Shown in pieces: positions 1-8,305 of a DNA stretch of 64,000 nucleotides (position 1 is its first letter; every line of letters starts with the position of its first letter). Origin of the DNA: Kibdelosporangium aridum (lineage in GTDB: Bacteria; Actinomycetota; Actinomycetes; Mycobacteriales; Pseudonocardiaceae); contig NZ_FWXV01000003.1 in NCBI RefSeq assembly GCF_900176515.1, positions 961,122-1,025,121 of the forward strand, written 5' to 3'. The translations under genes and the position numbers were made by a program. The notes under the pieces were generated by a model. It was given only the letters and a program-made list of their open reading frames with translations. It was not told where the DNA came from and made no database searches.

Positions 1-1
1 G

Positions 2-520
2 GACTTCGAGGCCTACTCGACGTTCATCCAGACCTGGCTGAAGCGCAAACGCCTCAAGCACGAAGCCGAGGTCACGCGGATTCGCCGGGAACACAAGAAC
101 ATCGGCCGCAAGCTGCACGCTTCCATCGGCGTCACAAAGGAAAGCTACAAAGCGGGCGAGGCGCTGGAACTCACGTACATCAACGGTGACACGGCGAAAG
201 CGGCCGAGTTCTACCGGGCTGGCACGTTCGATCTCGTTGTCGCGGACGCACCCTACGGCGTCCAGCACGGCAGCCGGACCCAGCAGCAAGGTCTGCACCG
301 CAGTCCGCTCGAGCTCGTCAAGGCGGCTTCGCCCGGGTGGGCGAAACTGCTCAAACCCGGTGGGGCACTGGGTATTTCGTGGAACACCAACGTCGCCAAG
401 CGCGAAGACGTCGCCGAGGTCCTCGCGGACGCGGGCCTCGAACCCGTGGCAGCCGGGGACTTCAAGCACCGGGTCGACCAGGCCATCGTCCGGGACATCG
501 TGGTGGCCCGCAAAATGTAA
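2..520 (+). CDS. TRM11-like SAM-dependent methyltransferase, 5' partial
   Basis: The visible 172 residues are the C-terminal catalytic part of a Rossmann-type methyltransferase; the start lies outside the window. The motif LVVADAPYG is a variant of the D/N-PP-Y motif of N-methyltransferases (Asp-Ala-Pro-Tyr here). It is followed by a segment ending in LLKPGGALGISWNT, typical of the strand after the catalytic motif. Family knowledge points to an RNA or DNA base N-methyltransferase of the TRM11/THUMP-related group; the substrate cannot be read from this fragment. The gene converges on rbfA with a hairpin between them. Family placement is fairly secure, specificity is not. Confidence 0.75.
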   Translation, partial: DFEAYSTFIQTWLKRKRLKHEAEVTRIRREHKNIGRKLHASIGVTKESYKAGEALELTYINGDTAKAAEFYRAGTFDLVVADAPYGVQHGSRTQQQGLHRSPLELVKAASPGWAKLLKPGGALGISWNTNVAKREDVAEVLADAGLEPVAAGDFKHRVDQAIVRDIVVARKM

Positions 521-545
521 AGGCAGGGCTGGAAAAGCCCTGCCT
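521..545. terminator. Hairpin terminator between methyltransferase gene and rbfA
   Basis: A perfect 10-bp inverted repeat (AGGCAGGGCT / AGCCCTGCCT) with a 5-nt loop starts directly after the methyltransferase stop codon and lies just beyond the rbfA stop on the other strand. It could end transcription from both sides. There is no long T tract, as is common in high-GC actinobacteria. Confidence 0.75.
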
Positions 546-551
546 GCACTA

Positions 552-1001
552 TCAGTCCTCTGTGTCCTGTTCGCGGGGTGCGCGATACGGATCCGCCTCA
601 CCCGCCGGCTTCGCGCCGGTCGCGATCCTGGCGACTTCCTCGTCGGCTTCCTTCACCTTGGCGAGCAGGTCGTCGATCCGCCGGGCGTCCTCGGGGATCG
701 TGTCGGCCACGAACGTCAGCGTCGGCGTGAACCGGACGCCGGTGCCTTGGCCGACAAGGGAACGGAGCACACCCTTGGCACTCTCCAGCGCCGCGGCCGC
801 ACCCTTGGTGTCGGGCTCGGCGTTGAGTGAGTCACCGAAGACCGTGTAGTACACGGTCGCGTCCTGCAGGTCACCGGTCAGCTTGACGTCGGTGATCGTC
901 ACCAGCGTCAGCCGCGGGTCCTTGACCTCGTGCTCCAGGGCGGACGCCACGATTTGCTTGATCCGCTTCGCAAGTTTGCGGGCGCGGGCCGGATCGGCCA
1001 C
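552..1001 (-). CDS. rbfA: Ribosome-binding factor A
   Basis: RbfA is a small KH-fold protein that binds the 30S subunit and helps 16S rRNA 5'-end maturation and cold adaptation. The 149-residue product has the family core: an N-terminal basic helix (ARARKLAKRIKQIVASALE), then DPRLTLVTITDVKLTGDL and the YYTVFGD strand. The chosen GTG start is preceded by a strong GAGGAGGGG ribosome site about 6 nt upstream; the frame is open further upstream but that stretch looks like random high-GC translation. It is the last gene of the rimP-nusA-ylxR-infB-DUF503-rbfA operon. The C-terminus carries a short charged tail. Identification is firm. Confidence 0.95.
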   Translation of the reverse strand: MADPARARKLAKRIKQIVASALEHEVKDPRLTLVTITDVKLTGDLQDATVYYTVFGDSLNAEPDTKGAAAALESAKGVLRSLVGQGTGVRFTPTLTFVADTIPEDARRIDDLLAKVKEADEEVARIATGAKPAGEADPYRAPREQDTED

Positions 1002-1030
1002 GGCGCTCCCCTCCTCATCGTCACTAAAAC

Positions 1031-1327
1031 CTAGTCGTCCTCGGGACCGACAAGCCGGTGCCGTGCGGACAGCAGCTGCAGTTCGGGTCGGCCTGCCACG
1101 AGCCGTTCGCATGCGTCGAGCAGCTCACGGACATGGGACGCGTCCGGCGCCACTGCCGCCACCCCGATCAGGGCACGACGATGCAGGTCGAGATGACCGG
1201 CTTCGGCCACACTCACCTCGAATTTGCGCCGCAGCTCCGCGACAACCGGCTTGACCACCGACCGCTTCTGTTTGAGCGAATGGACGTCACCGAGCAGGAT
1301 GTCCAGCTCGAGTGCTCCGACGTACAA
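1031..1327 (-). CDS. DUF503 (YlxP-like) family protein
   Basis: This 98-residue protein matches the DUF503/YlxP family, which sits between infB and rbfA in many Gram-positive bacteria. Characteristic parts are the N-terminal MYVGALELDILLGDVHSLKQ strand-helix and KRSVVKPVVAELRRKF, followed by a ferredoxin-like alternation of strands and helices. The gene is 29 bp upstream of rbfA's start and 73 bp downstream of infB. The molecular function is unknown; the position suggests a role in translation or ribosome assembly. Family assignment is confident. Confidence 0.9.
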   Translation of the reverse strand: MYVGALELDILLGDVHSLKQKRSVVKPVVAELRRKFEVSVAEAGHLDLHRRALIGVAAVAPDASHVRELLDACERLVAGRPELQLLSARHRLVGPEDD

Positions 1328-1358
1328 CGGGCATCACCGTATGAATGATCGAAAGAAC

Positions 1359-1392
1359 CCGTGTGGGGCTCGGTCGCCCAAGCCCCACACGG
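1359..1392 (-). terminator. Strong hairpin downstream of infB
   Basis: A perfect 12-bp stem (CCGTGTGGGGCT / AGCCCCACACGG) with a 10-nt loop lies between the infB stop codon and the DUF503 start. It may attenuate rather than fully stop the operon, since DUF503 and rbfA follow on the same strand. Confidence 0.75.
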
Positions 1393-1400
1393 ACTGGCAA

Positions 1401-4400
1401 TCAGCTGCGCGGCTTCTCGCGCATCTCGTAGGTCTCGATCACGTCGTCGACCCTGAGGTCGGAGTACGAGCCGAGCGTCAGACCACATTCGTAGCCTTCG
1501 CGGACCTCGGTCACGTCGTCCTTGAACCGCCGAAGCGAACTGACCGGCAGGTTCTCCTGGACCACCTTGCTGTCCCGGATCAACCTGGCCTTGGCGTTGC
1601 GCCGGATCTCGCCGGACATCACCAGGCAACCGGCGATCGTGCCGAACTTGGAGGACTTGAACACGTCGCGCACCTCCGCGCGGCCGAGCTCGACCTCCTC
1701 GAACTCCGGCTTGAGCATGCCCTTGAGGGCCTGCTCGATCTCGTCGATCGCCTGGTAGATCACCGAGTAGTAGCGGATGTCGATGCCTTCGCGGGCGGCC
1801 TGGTCGGCCACCTTTGACTCGGCCCGCACGTTGAAGCCGAGGATGATCGCGCCGGACGCGATCGCCAGGTCGACGTTCGCCTTGGTGATGCCACCGACAC
1901 CGCGGTCGATCACCCGCACCTGGACCTCGTCGCCGACCTCGATCTTCATCAGCGCGTCCTCGAGTGCCTCGACGGTACCCGAGTTGTCGCCCTTGATGAT
2001 CAAGGTGAGCTCGCCGGTCTCCTTCAGTGCCGAGTCCAGGTCCTCAAGCGAGTACCGCTTGAACTTCGCGGCGTTCTGCGCGTTGCGGGTCCTGGCCTGG
2101 CGGCGCTCGGCGATCTGCCGGGCCACCCGGTCCTCGTCGACAACCAGGAACGTGTCACCGGCACCGGGCACCGACGTGAAGCCGATGACCTGGACCGGAC
2201 GCGATGGCGTGGCCACCGTGACGTCCTCGTTGTACTCGTCGACCATCCGGCGCACGCGACCGTACGCGTCACCGGCGACGATCGAGTCACCGACACGCAA
2301 CGAACCACGCTGCACCAGCACGGTCGCGACAGGGCCGCGGCCACGGTCGAGGTGCGCCTCGATCGCGACACCCTGGGCTTCCATGTTCGGGTTGGCCCGC
2401 AGGTCCAGCGCCGCGTCGGCGGTCAGCAGGATCGCGTCGAGCAGGCCGTCGATGTTGATGCCCTGCTTGGCCGAGATGTCCACGAACATGGTCTCGCCGC
2501 CGTACTCCTCGGCGACCAGGCCGTACTCGGTGAGCTGCTGGCGGATCTTGGCGGGGTTGGCCCCCTCCTTGTCGATCTTGTTCACCGCGACCACGATCGG
2601 CACGTTGGCCGCCTGGGCGTGGTTGATCGCCTCCACCGTCTGCGGCATCACACCGTCGTCGGCCGCGACCACGATCACCGCGATGTCCGTGGCCTGCGCA
2701 CCACGGGCACGCATGGCGGTGAACGCCTCGTGACCCGGGGTGTCGATGAAGGTGATCAGCCGGTCGTTGCCCTCGAGCTCGGCTTTGACCTGGTAGGCAC
2801 CGATGTGCTGGGTGATGCCACCGGCTTCGCCCGCGATCACGTTCGCCTTGCGGATGGTGTCCAGAAGGCGGGTCTTACCGTGGTCGACGTGACCCATGAC
2901 GGTCACGACCGGCGGCCGGGACTCCAGCGCCTCTTCGCCGCCGGTGTCCTCGCCGTAGGTGATGTCGAAGGACTCGAGCAGCTCGCGGTCCTCCTCCTCC
3001 GGGCTGACGACCTGCACGGTGTAGTTCATCTCGGTACCGAGCAGCTCGAGCACGTCCTCGGAGACGGACTGCGTCGCGGTGACCATCTCACCGAGGTGGA
3101 ACAGCACCTGCACCAGCGAAGCCGGGTTGGCGTTGATCTTCTCGGCGAAGTCGGTCAGCGAAGCACCGCGCGGCAGCCGGATGGTCTCCCCGTTGCCCTT
3201 CGGCAACCGGACACCGCCGACGCTCGGCGCCTGCATGTTGTCCATGTACTCCTGGCGCTTCTGCCGCTTCGACTTGCGGCCACGGCGCGAGGGACCACCG
3301 GGACGGCCGAACGCGCCCGCGGCACCGCCGCGACCGCCGCCACCACCGGGACGACCGCCACCGCCACCGCGGAAGCCACCGCCACCGGCAGGTGCACCAC
3401 CGCCACCGCCGGGACCACCGCCACCGGGACGGAAGCCGCCGCCTCCGCCACCACCGCCGCCACCGCGGAAGCCACCGCCTCCGCCGCCGCCACCGCCGCC
3501 ACGGAAGCCACCGCCGCCACCACCGGGACGGCCACCGCCGCCGCCACCGGGGCCACCACGACCACCGCCGCCGCCACCGGGGCCACCACGACCGCCACCG
3601 CCGGGACCACCGGCAGGACGCTGCGGACGAGGCGGCATCATGCCCGGGTTCGGACGCGGCGGCATGTTGCCCGGGCTCGGCCGTGGGCCGGACGGACGGT
3701 CACCGCGGTCACCGCGCGGCGCGCGGTCCGGACGGTCGCCACCTGGACGAGGGCCACGCTCGGGACGGTCACCGTCTGGACGGCCACCGCCTGGGCGCGG
3801 AGCGGACGGACGAGGCGTGGGAGCGCCACCGCCGACACCGAACGGGTTGTTACCCGGCCGCGGCGCGCGCGGACCAGGCTTGGGCGACTGCGTACGCGGC
3901 GGAACCGTGGTCCCGCCACCGCCGCCACCCTGTTGGTTGGGCTGCTGCCTCGGCCCTGGACGCGGCCCCGGCTTGGTCGACGGCGCGTCGGTACGCGCCG
4001 CGGCCGGCTTGGGCTGCTGGGGCTGTTGCTGCTGCGGGGCCTGCTGCTGTGTTTGCTGGGCCGGCTTCGGGCCAGGCCGCGGACCGGGCTTGACGCCTTG
4101 GCCTGCCTGCTTGGTCGGTGCTGCCTGGAAAGTCGCCGTATTGCTCGCGGCCGCGGCGGCCGGCTGCTGGGCCGGCTTGGGCGCGGGGGTCGCTGGTTTG
4201 GCGGGCGCAGCGGACGGCGCGGCTGCCGGGGCAGCACTGGCCGCGGCCGCTGGGGCCTGCTGTGGTTTCTGGGGTGCCGGCTTCGGGGCCGGCGGGCCGG
4301 GCCGTGGGCCTGGCTTGGCGCTGCCACCGGACTTGCCGCCCTTGGCGTCTCCGGACTTCGGGTACGAGTCCCGGAGCCTGCGCGCCACCGGCGCCTCCAC

Positions 4401-4514
4401 TGTGGAGGACGCCGACTTCACGTACTCACCGAGATCGGCGAGTTTCGTGAGTACTTCCTTGCTCGTGACACCGAGCTCTTTCGCGAGCTCGTGCACGCGG
4501 GCCTTGCCTGCCAC
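1401..4514 (-). CDS. infB: Translation initiation factor IF-2
   Basis: IF2 is the GTPase that delivers initiator tRNA to the 30S P site. The product is about 1037 residues: an N-terminal IF2-N helix motif (KARVHELAKELGVTSKEVL), a long Pro/Ala/Gln then Gly/Arg-rich disordered region (roughly residues 55-415, with dense GGGGG, RGG and FRGG runs), a second IF2-N segment (LPRGASLTDFAEKINANPAS), and the GTPase with GHVDHGKT at 541-548, DTPGHEAF and AVNKIDKEG, followed by the beta-barrel and C-terminal tRNA-binding domains. The GTG start was chosen because GAGGAG lies about 6 nt upstream and the protein then begins with the usual MAGKARVHELAKEL. Actinobacterial IF2 is normally long; this one is at the upper end. 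It lies 90 bp downstream of ylxR. Confidence 0.96.
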   Translation of the reverse strand: MAGKARVHELAKELGVTSKEVLTKLADLGEYVKSASSTVEAPVARRLRDSYPKSGDAKGGKSGGSAKPGPRPGPPAPKPAPQKPQQAPAAAASAAPAAAPSAAPAKPATPAPKPAQQPAAAAASNTATFQAAPTKQAGQGVKPGPRPGPKPAQQTQQQAPQQQQPQQPKPAAARTDAPSTKPGPRPGPRQQPNQQGGGGGGTTVPPRTQSPKPGPRAPRPGNNPFGVGGGAPTPRPSAPRPGGGRPDGDRPERGPRPGGDRPDRAPRGDRGDRPSGPRPSPGNMPPRPNPGMMPPRPQRPAGGPGGGGRGGPGGGGGGRGGPGGGGGGRPGGGGGGFRGGGGGGGGGGFRGGGGGGGGGGFRPGGGGPGGGGGAPAGGGGFRGGGGGRPGGGGGRGGAAGAFGRPGGPSRRGRKSKRQKRQEYMDNMQAPSVGGVRLPKGNGETIRLPRGASLTDFAEKINANPASLVQVLFHLGEMVTATQSVSEDVLELLGTEMNYTVQVVSPEEEDRELLESFDITYGEDTGGEEALESRPPVVTVMGHVDHGKTRLLDTIRKANVIAGEAGGITQHIGAYQVKAELEGNDRLITFIDTPGHEAFTAMRARGAQATDIAVIVVAADDGVMPQTVEAINHAQAANVPIVVAVNKIDKEGANPAKIRQQLTEYGLVAEEYGGETMFVDISAKQGINIDGLLDAILLTADAALDLRANPNMEAQGVAIEAHLDRGRGPVATVLVQRGSLRVGDSIVAGDAYGRVRRMVDEYNEDVTVATPSRPVQVIGFTSVPGAGDTFLVVDEDRVARQIAERRQARTRNAQNAAKFKRYSLEDLDSALKETGELTLIIKGDNSGTVEALEDALMKIEVGDEVQVRVIDRGVGGITKANVDLAIASGAIILGFNVRAESKVADQAAREGIDIRYYSVIYQAIDEIEQALKGMLKPEFEEVELGRAEVRDVFKSSKFGTIAGCLVMSGEIRRNAKARLIRDSKVVQENLPVSSLRRFKDDVTEVREGYECGLTLGSYSDLRVDDVIETYEMREKPRS

Positions 4515-4604
4515 TGCTCTCCTCACTGGGGAGGCCGGCGGCAAAATAACCCGCTCGACCTCGTCCTACCGTCGCACGTTCATGGTGTCGGCTTCACGGC
4601 TGAC

Positions 4605-4973
4605 TCATGACGGGTCGACCTGCTTCCTGTGTCCGGCTAGACCAGCTTTCTGGTCTTCTGTCGGTCGGGCCTCAAGCCCGATTCGGGCTCGCACCTCTGC
4701 TGAGTCGAGCGGCCCTTGGACGCGCAACGCCCTGGGGAACGCCTTCTTCCGCTCGGCGGAGTCCAGGCACGCCAGAACGGGATGCAACCAAGCGCCCCTC
4801 CCAGCGTGCCGCCGCCGCGGATCGGGTACTAGCTTCCCGCCCTCGGCGACCACGCGCAGTAATTCCTCGGCCAGCGTCCTGGTCCGGCAGCCCACGCACG
4901 TGCGCACTGGGCCAAGCCCTTCCGGGGGACCCTCTCGACGTGCGGGAACCGGCCCTCGACGACGACCTGCCAA
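4605..4973 (-). CDS. ylxR: YlxR family RNA-binding protein (DUF448)
   Basis: This 122-residue protein carries the YlxR signature GPVRTCVGCR at about residues 21-30, followed by LLRVVAEGGKLVPDPRRRHAGRGAWLHP, a small alpha/beta fold described as RNA-binding in its family. It is encoded between nusA and infB, the invariant location of this family, and the nusA stop is only 18 bp upstream. YlxR homologues have been proposed to act on RNA or transcription (for example RNase P-linked or nucleoid-linked roles); nothing here decides between these. Confidence 0.92.
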   Translation of the reverse strand: MAGRRRGPVPARREGPPEGLGPVRTCVGCRTRTLAEELLRVVAEGGKLVPDPRRRHAGRGAWLHPVLACLDSAERKKAFPRALRVQGPLDSAEVRARIGLEARPTEDQKAGLAGHRKQVDPS

Positions 4974-4991
4974 GATTCTACCTACTACCGC

Positions 4992-6008
4992 CTACTCAGC
5001 CGAACCCGATGTCGGTCCGGCCGCGTTCGCGGCTGTCTCAGCATCGCTACGGATGTCGATACGCCACCCGGTCAGCCGAGCGGCAAGCCTTGCGTTCTGG
5101 CCCTCTTTACCGATCGCGAGCGACAACTGGAAGTCCGGCACGACCACCCGTGCGGTCTTCGCGCGCTCGTCGACCACCCGCACTGATACAACCTTCGCAG
5201 GTGAGAGGGCATTCCCGACGAACGTGGCCGGATCGTCGGAGTAGTCGATGATATCGATCTTCTCGCCGGCGAGCTCGCTCATTACGTTTCGGACTCGAGC
5301 GCCCATCGGTCCGATACACGCGCCCTTGGCGTTGACCCCGGCGACCGTGGAACGCACCGCGATCTTGGAACGGTGACCTGCCTCACGTGCGACCGCGGGG
5401 ATCTCCACGGTGCCGTCGGCGATCTCCGGGACCTCGAGCGCGAACAGTCTGCGGACCAGGTTGGGGTGCGTTCTGGACAGCGTGATCTGCGGGCCGCGGG
5501 CACCGCGCGTGACGCCCAGGACGTAGCACTTGATCCGCACGCCGTGCTCGTAGCGCTCGCCAGGCACCTGCTCGACAGCGGGCAGCACGCCCTCGGTGTC
5601 GCCAACCTGGACGACGACCATGCCGCGCGAGTTCGCCCGCGCGTCGCGCTGCACGACGCCTGCGACGATCTCACCTTCCTTGGCGGAGAACTCGCCGAAC
5701 GTCTTCTCGTGCTCAGCGTCCCGCAGCCGCTGCAGGATCACCTGGCGGGCCGTGGTCGCCGCGATCCGGCCGAAGCCCTCCGGTGTGTCGTCCCACTCCT
5801 CGACGACCTCGCCCGCCGGGCCCAGCTGCTGGGCCAGTACGCGCACCACGCCGGTGCGCCGGTCGATGTCGATCTTGGCGTGCGGGACGTGCCCCTCGGT
5901 GTGCTTGTAGGCGGTGAGCAACGCCGTCTCGATGGCCTCGATGACCGTCTCGAATGGAATGTCTTTGTCGCGCTCGATGGCGCGCAGTGCGGCGATGTCG
6001 ACGTTCAC
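4992..6008 (-). CDS. nusA: Transcription termination/antitermination factor NusA
   Basis: NusA binds RNA polymerase and nascent RNA and modulates pausing, termination and antitermination. The 338-residue product has the N-terminal RNAP-binding domain (MNVDIAALRAIERDKDIPFE), an S1 domain (GEIVAGVVQRD to ITLSRTHPNLV) and two KH domains (GACIGPMGARVRNVM and LAIGKEGQNARLAARLTGW). It lacks the C-terminal acidic repeats found in E. coli, as is normal for actinobacteria. The GTG start overlaps the rimP stop by four bases (GTGA), indicating translational coupling. Confidence 0.96.
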   Translation of the reverse strand: MNVDIAALRAIERDKDIPFETVIEAIETALLTAYKHTEGHVPHAKIDIDRRTGVVRVLAQQLGPAGEVVEEWDDTPEGFGRIAATTARQVILQRLRDAEHEKTFGEFSAKEGEIVAGVVQRDARANSRGMVVVQVGDTEGVLPAVEQVPGERYEHGVRIKCYVLGVTRGARGPQITLSRTHPNLVRRLFALEVPEIADGTVEIPAVAREAGHRSKIAVRSTVAGVNAKGACIGPMGARVRNVMSELAGEKIDIIDYSDDPATFVGNALSPAKVVSVRVVDERAKTARVVVPDFQLSLAIGKEGQNARLAARLTGWRIDIRSDAETAANAAGPTSGSAE

Positions 6009-6520
6009 CGTGCCCCCTCCTGGCTACCGCCGCCCAGCCGGGCCAACTCCTCCGGCGGTGGTTGTTTGAACTCGACCTCGACGACGGCGTGGTCGACGGC
6101 GTCGAACGGCACCTGCCGCAGTTCGCCGCCGACGAGCATCTGCACGTCGTTCTCGCTGGTGTCGCCGACGCGCCCGGTGAACGTCTCGTCGGCGGTGCGC
6201 ACCTTCACCAGACGCAGCCGCGCCCGGCGCCAGTGCCTCGGCTTGGTCAGCGGCCGGTCCAGCCCCGGTGAGGTCACTTCCAGGGTGTACGGGCCGCCAA
6301 GGACGTGGTCGTGCTCGTCGAGCACACCCGACACGGTGCGGCTCACGCCCGCGACCTCGTCGAGTTCGATGCCCTTCTCGGCGTCCACCACCACCTTGAC
6401 CAGGCTGCGACGACCTGCGCGCTGAACCTCGAGCTGCTCGAGCTCGAAGCCTGCTGCGCCAACGGCGTCCCGTACGACGGGCTCCAGCGCCGCCCCGAGA
6501 TCACCTTGCTGGTTCGCCAC
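6005..6520 (-). CDS. rimP: Ribosome maturation factor RimP
   Basis: RimP is needed for 30S subunit maturation. The 171-residue protein has the conserved order: VRDAVGAAGFELEQLEVQ strand-helix, RSLVKVVVDAEKGIELDEVAGVSR, YTLEVTSPGLDRPL (the most conserved RimP motif) and a C-terminal Sm-like domain (RTADETFTGRVG). A Gln/Glu-rich tail ends it. It is the first gene of the nusA-infB operon, coupled to nusA by a 4-bp overlap. The 119-bp gap to the divergent lipoprotein gene should hold the operon promoter. Confidence 0.94.
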   Translation of the reverse strand: MANQQGDLGAALEPVVRDAVGAAGFELEQLEVQRAGRRSLVKVVVDAEKGIELDEVAGVSRTVSGVLDEHDHVLGGPYTLEVTSPGLDRPLTKPRHWRRARLRLVKVRTADETFTGRVGDTSENDVQMLVGGELRQVPFDAVDHAVVEVEFKQPPPEELARLGGGSQEGAR

Positions 6521-6639
6521 GTCCGCCGCTCCTGTTCTGGATGATGGTCTCGATCAGTTTCGAGTGTGTACAGCCCAGCGTATCTCGTCCAGCCGACACC
6601 GCCCGCCACGCAGGAGGGGTCCTGGCACTATGACGGACT

Positions 6640-7092
6640 GTGAAGAGCGTTTCCCGGCGTGCCGTGCTGGCGGTTCTTGCCGTTCCGTTGGTTCCCGCGT
6701 GCACGGCGGAGCCCAAGGCGCCGCCGCCACCGGATCCCTTGGCAGCCTTGGCGGAACAGGCTCGCAAGGACGCCGCCGCGGCGACCGCGTTGGCCGAGTC
6801 GAACCCGGATCTGGCGGCCATCGCCGGTGAGGTTGCCAAGGCACGCACCGCGCACGCGACCGCTCTGCAGGCCGAAGTGGACCGGATGCGTCCGCCGAAA
6901 ACCACCACGTCCGCCCCGCCGACGTCCTCGGGTGCGAAGCCCGCGCCCGCGACGAAGGCCACGATGGTCGAAGCGCTGAAGGCGGCGGAGAAGCAGGCGG
7001 GCGAGTTGATCACGACCGTGTCCCGGTACCGGGCCGGGTTGCTTGGCTCGGTCGCCGCGGGGTGCGCGAGCCTGCGGGAGGTTGTCGCGTGA
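6640..7092 (+). CDS. Putative lipoprotein, Ala-rich
   Basis: A 150-residue protein with a positively charged N-terminus, a short hydrophobic segment and a Cys at about residue 21 (PLVPAC) that may be a lipobox. The rest is Ala/Lys/Glu-rich helix with a Pro/Thr/Ser-rich linker near the middle. It starts with GTG and overlaps the next gene by four bases (GTGA). A similar pair of Ala-rich genes follows rimP in mycobacteria (Rv2843/Rv2844 by position, recalled). Function unknown; the coupled DUF4439 neighbour suggests a shared envelope role. Confidence 0.7.
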   Translation: MKSVSRRAVLAVLAVPLVPACTAEPKAPPPPDPLAALAEQARKDAAAATALAESNPDLAAIAGEVAKARTAHATALQAEVDRMRPPKTTTSAPPTSSGAKPAPATKATMVEALKAAEKQAGELITTVSRYRAGLLGSVAAGCASLREVVA

Positions 7093-7568
7093 CCCAACAG
7101 CCGACACAGCCATCCTCGTCCGCGAAGGCGGTGCCCGAGGACTCGGTCGACGCGGTGCAGCAGGCGCTCGGCGCCGAGCACGCCGCGATCTGGATCTACG
7201 GCCTGGTGAGCGCGTTTCTGCCGGGGTCGTTCAACAACGCGCTGAACGAGGGCGCGACGACGCACCGGGCCCGCCGCGACACCGTCGAACGGGCCCTGAA
7301 CGCGGCCAATGTCGCCCCTAAGCCCGCCGAGGCGGCGTATGTGCCACCGCAGCCGGTGACCGACCAGGCGTCGAGCCTGGCCGTGCTGGCGATCGCGGAG
7401 TCCGACGCGACCGTGGCATGGCGGTCGGTCCTGGAGCACACCGACGACGCTGACCTGCGCAAAACCGCTCTCGAGGCGCTGACGAGCTCGGCTGTCCGGG
7501 CCACCAGGTGGCGCAAGGCGGCAGGCAGCACCCCGGCCGCGTCCGCGATGCCGGGCCAGCCGGGCTGA
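7089..7568 (+). CDS. DUF4439 ferritin-like domain protein
   Basis: This 159-residue protein looks like the DUF4439 family of ferritin-like four-helix bundles: VDAVQQALGAEHAAIWIYGLV gives the Ala-Glu-His motif in helix 1, THRARRDTVERAL in helix 2, and SLAVLAIAESDATVAWRSVLEH in helix 3. The E..H and later acidic positions resemble di-metal ligands, but metal binding cannot be shown from this sequence. It has no signal peptide and is translationally coupled to the upstream lipoprotein gene. Family assignment is likely, role unknown. Confidence 0.75.
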   Translation: MTQQPTQPSSSAKAVPEDSVDAVQQALGAEHAAIWIYGLVSAFLPGSFNNALNEGATTHRARRDTVERALNAANVAPKPAEAAYVPPQPVTDQASSLAVLAIAESDATVAWRSVLEHTDDADLRKTALEALTSSAVRATRWRKAAGSTPAASAMPGQPG

Positions 7569-7572
7569 GCGG

Positions 7573-8292
7573 TCAGTTCTTCTTCAGCTGCTCGCCGAAG
7601 GCCAGCGCGTCGGTGCTGATCTCCTCGAGCTTGGCCTCGTCGGCCTTCTTGCTGCCGCCCTCGATGTCCGACTCGACGATGATCACGTCGTTGCCGCTGA
7701 TCTTCGCGGCGAAGGCGCCGTTTGCCAGCGAGTTCAGCCCGTTGACCTTCACCCGGCCGTCCTTGACCAGGTCGTTGACGTTGCCGGTGCCGTCGGTCTC
7801 GGTCAGTTTCTTCAGCTCCGCGGCGTCGGCGGCACTGGGCATCCGCACCACCGCGACGGAGCTGTACACCGTCTTGCCGTCGACTGTGGTGGTGTAGAGC
7901 TCACGGATGACCTCGGTGCACGGCTTCTTCTCGAAGAAGTCCTGCACCTTGTGGTACGACACGCGAGCGCAGTTGCTGTCGCGCACCGGAGTGGCCACCT
8001 GCTCGTGCTTGACGAACTTGAACTTCGTCTGCGGCTGGGACTGCTCGGTCGGCTGCGTGGTCGAGTCGGGCGTGTTGCCGCCCTGCTGGATCAGCCACCA
8101 CAACATGCCCGATACCGCCGCGACGCCCACCAGGCCAAGCCCTTTGAGCACGTACTCGCGGGTCTTGCTCTTCCCGGGCTCTGGCCCGCGTCGAGGCGGC
8201 GCAGCCGGGTGCGACGGCACTCGCGGGATGCGCGTCGTCTGGTCCGGGTTGTTGTACTGACCCGGGCGGTAAGGATCGGACACGACACGCAC
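7573..8292 (-). CDS. Membrane-anchored protein of unknown function
   Basis: The product (about 239 residues) has a proline-rich cytoplasmic N-terminus (DPYRPGQYNNPDQTTRIPRVP), one transmembrane helix (VLKGLGLVGVAAVSGMLWWL) and an extracytoplasmic domain with two Cys (SNCARVSYHK and KKPCTEVIREL) that could form a disulfide. The outer part (TTVDGKTVYSSVAVVRMPSAADAAELKKL) resembles other actinobacterial single-pass proteins of unknown function. Two in-frame GTG codons nine bases apart could be the start; the upstream one is given. It converges on the DUF4439 gene with only a few bases between. Confidence 0.75.
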   Translation of the reverse strand: MRVVSDPYRPGQYNNPDQTTRIPRVPSHPAAPPRRGPEPGKSKTREYVLKGLGLVGVAAVSGMLWWLIQQGGNTPDSTTQPTEQSQPQTKFKFVKHEQVATPVRDSNCARVSYHKVQDFFEKKPCTEVIRELYTTTVDGKTVYSSVAVVRMPSAADAAELKKLTETDGTGNVNDLVKDGRVKVNGLNSLANGAFAAKISGNDVIIVESDIEGGSKKADEAKLEEISTDALAFGEQLKKN

Positions 8293-8305
8293 GGTACCTA
8301 GTCCA

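Noticed and set aside
2352..4610. Long open frame of 752 codons on the plus strand opposite infB
   Set aside because: It is antisense to a firmly identified gene; its protein is a low-complexity Thr/Arg/Gly product of GC-rich repeats.
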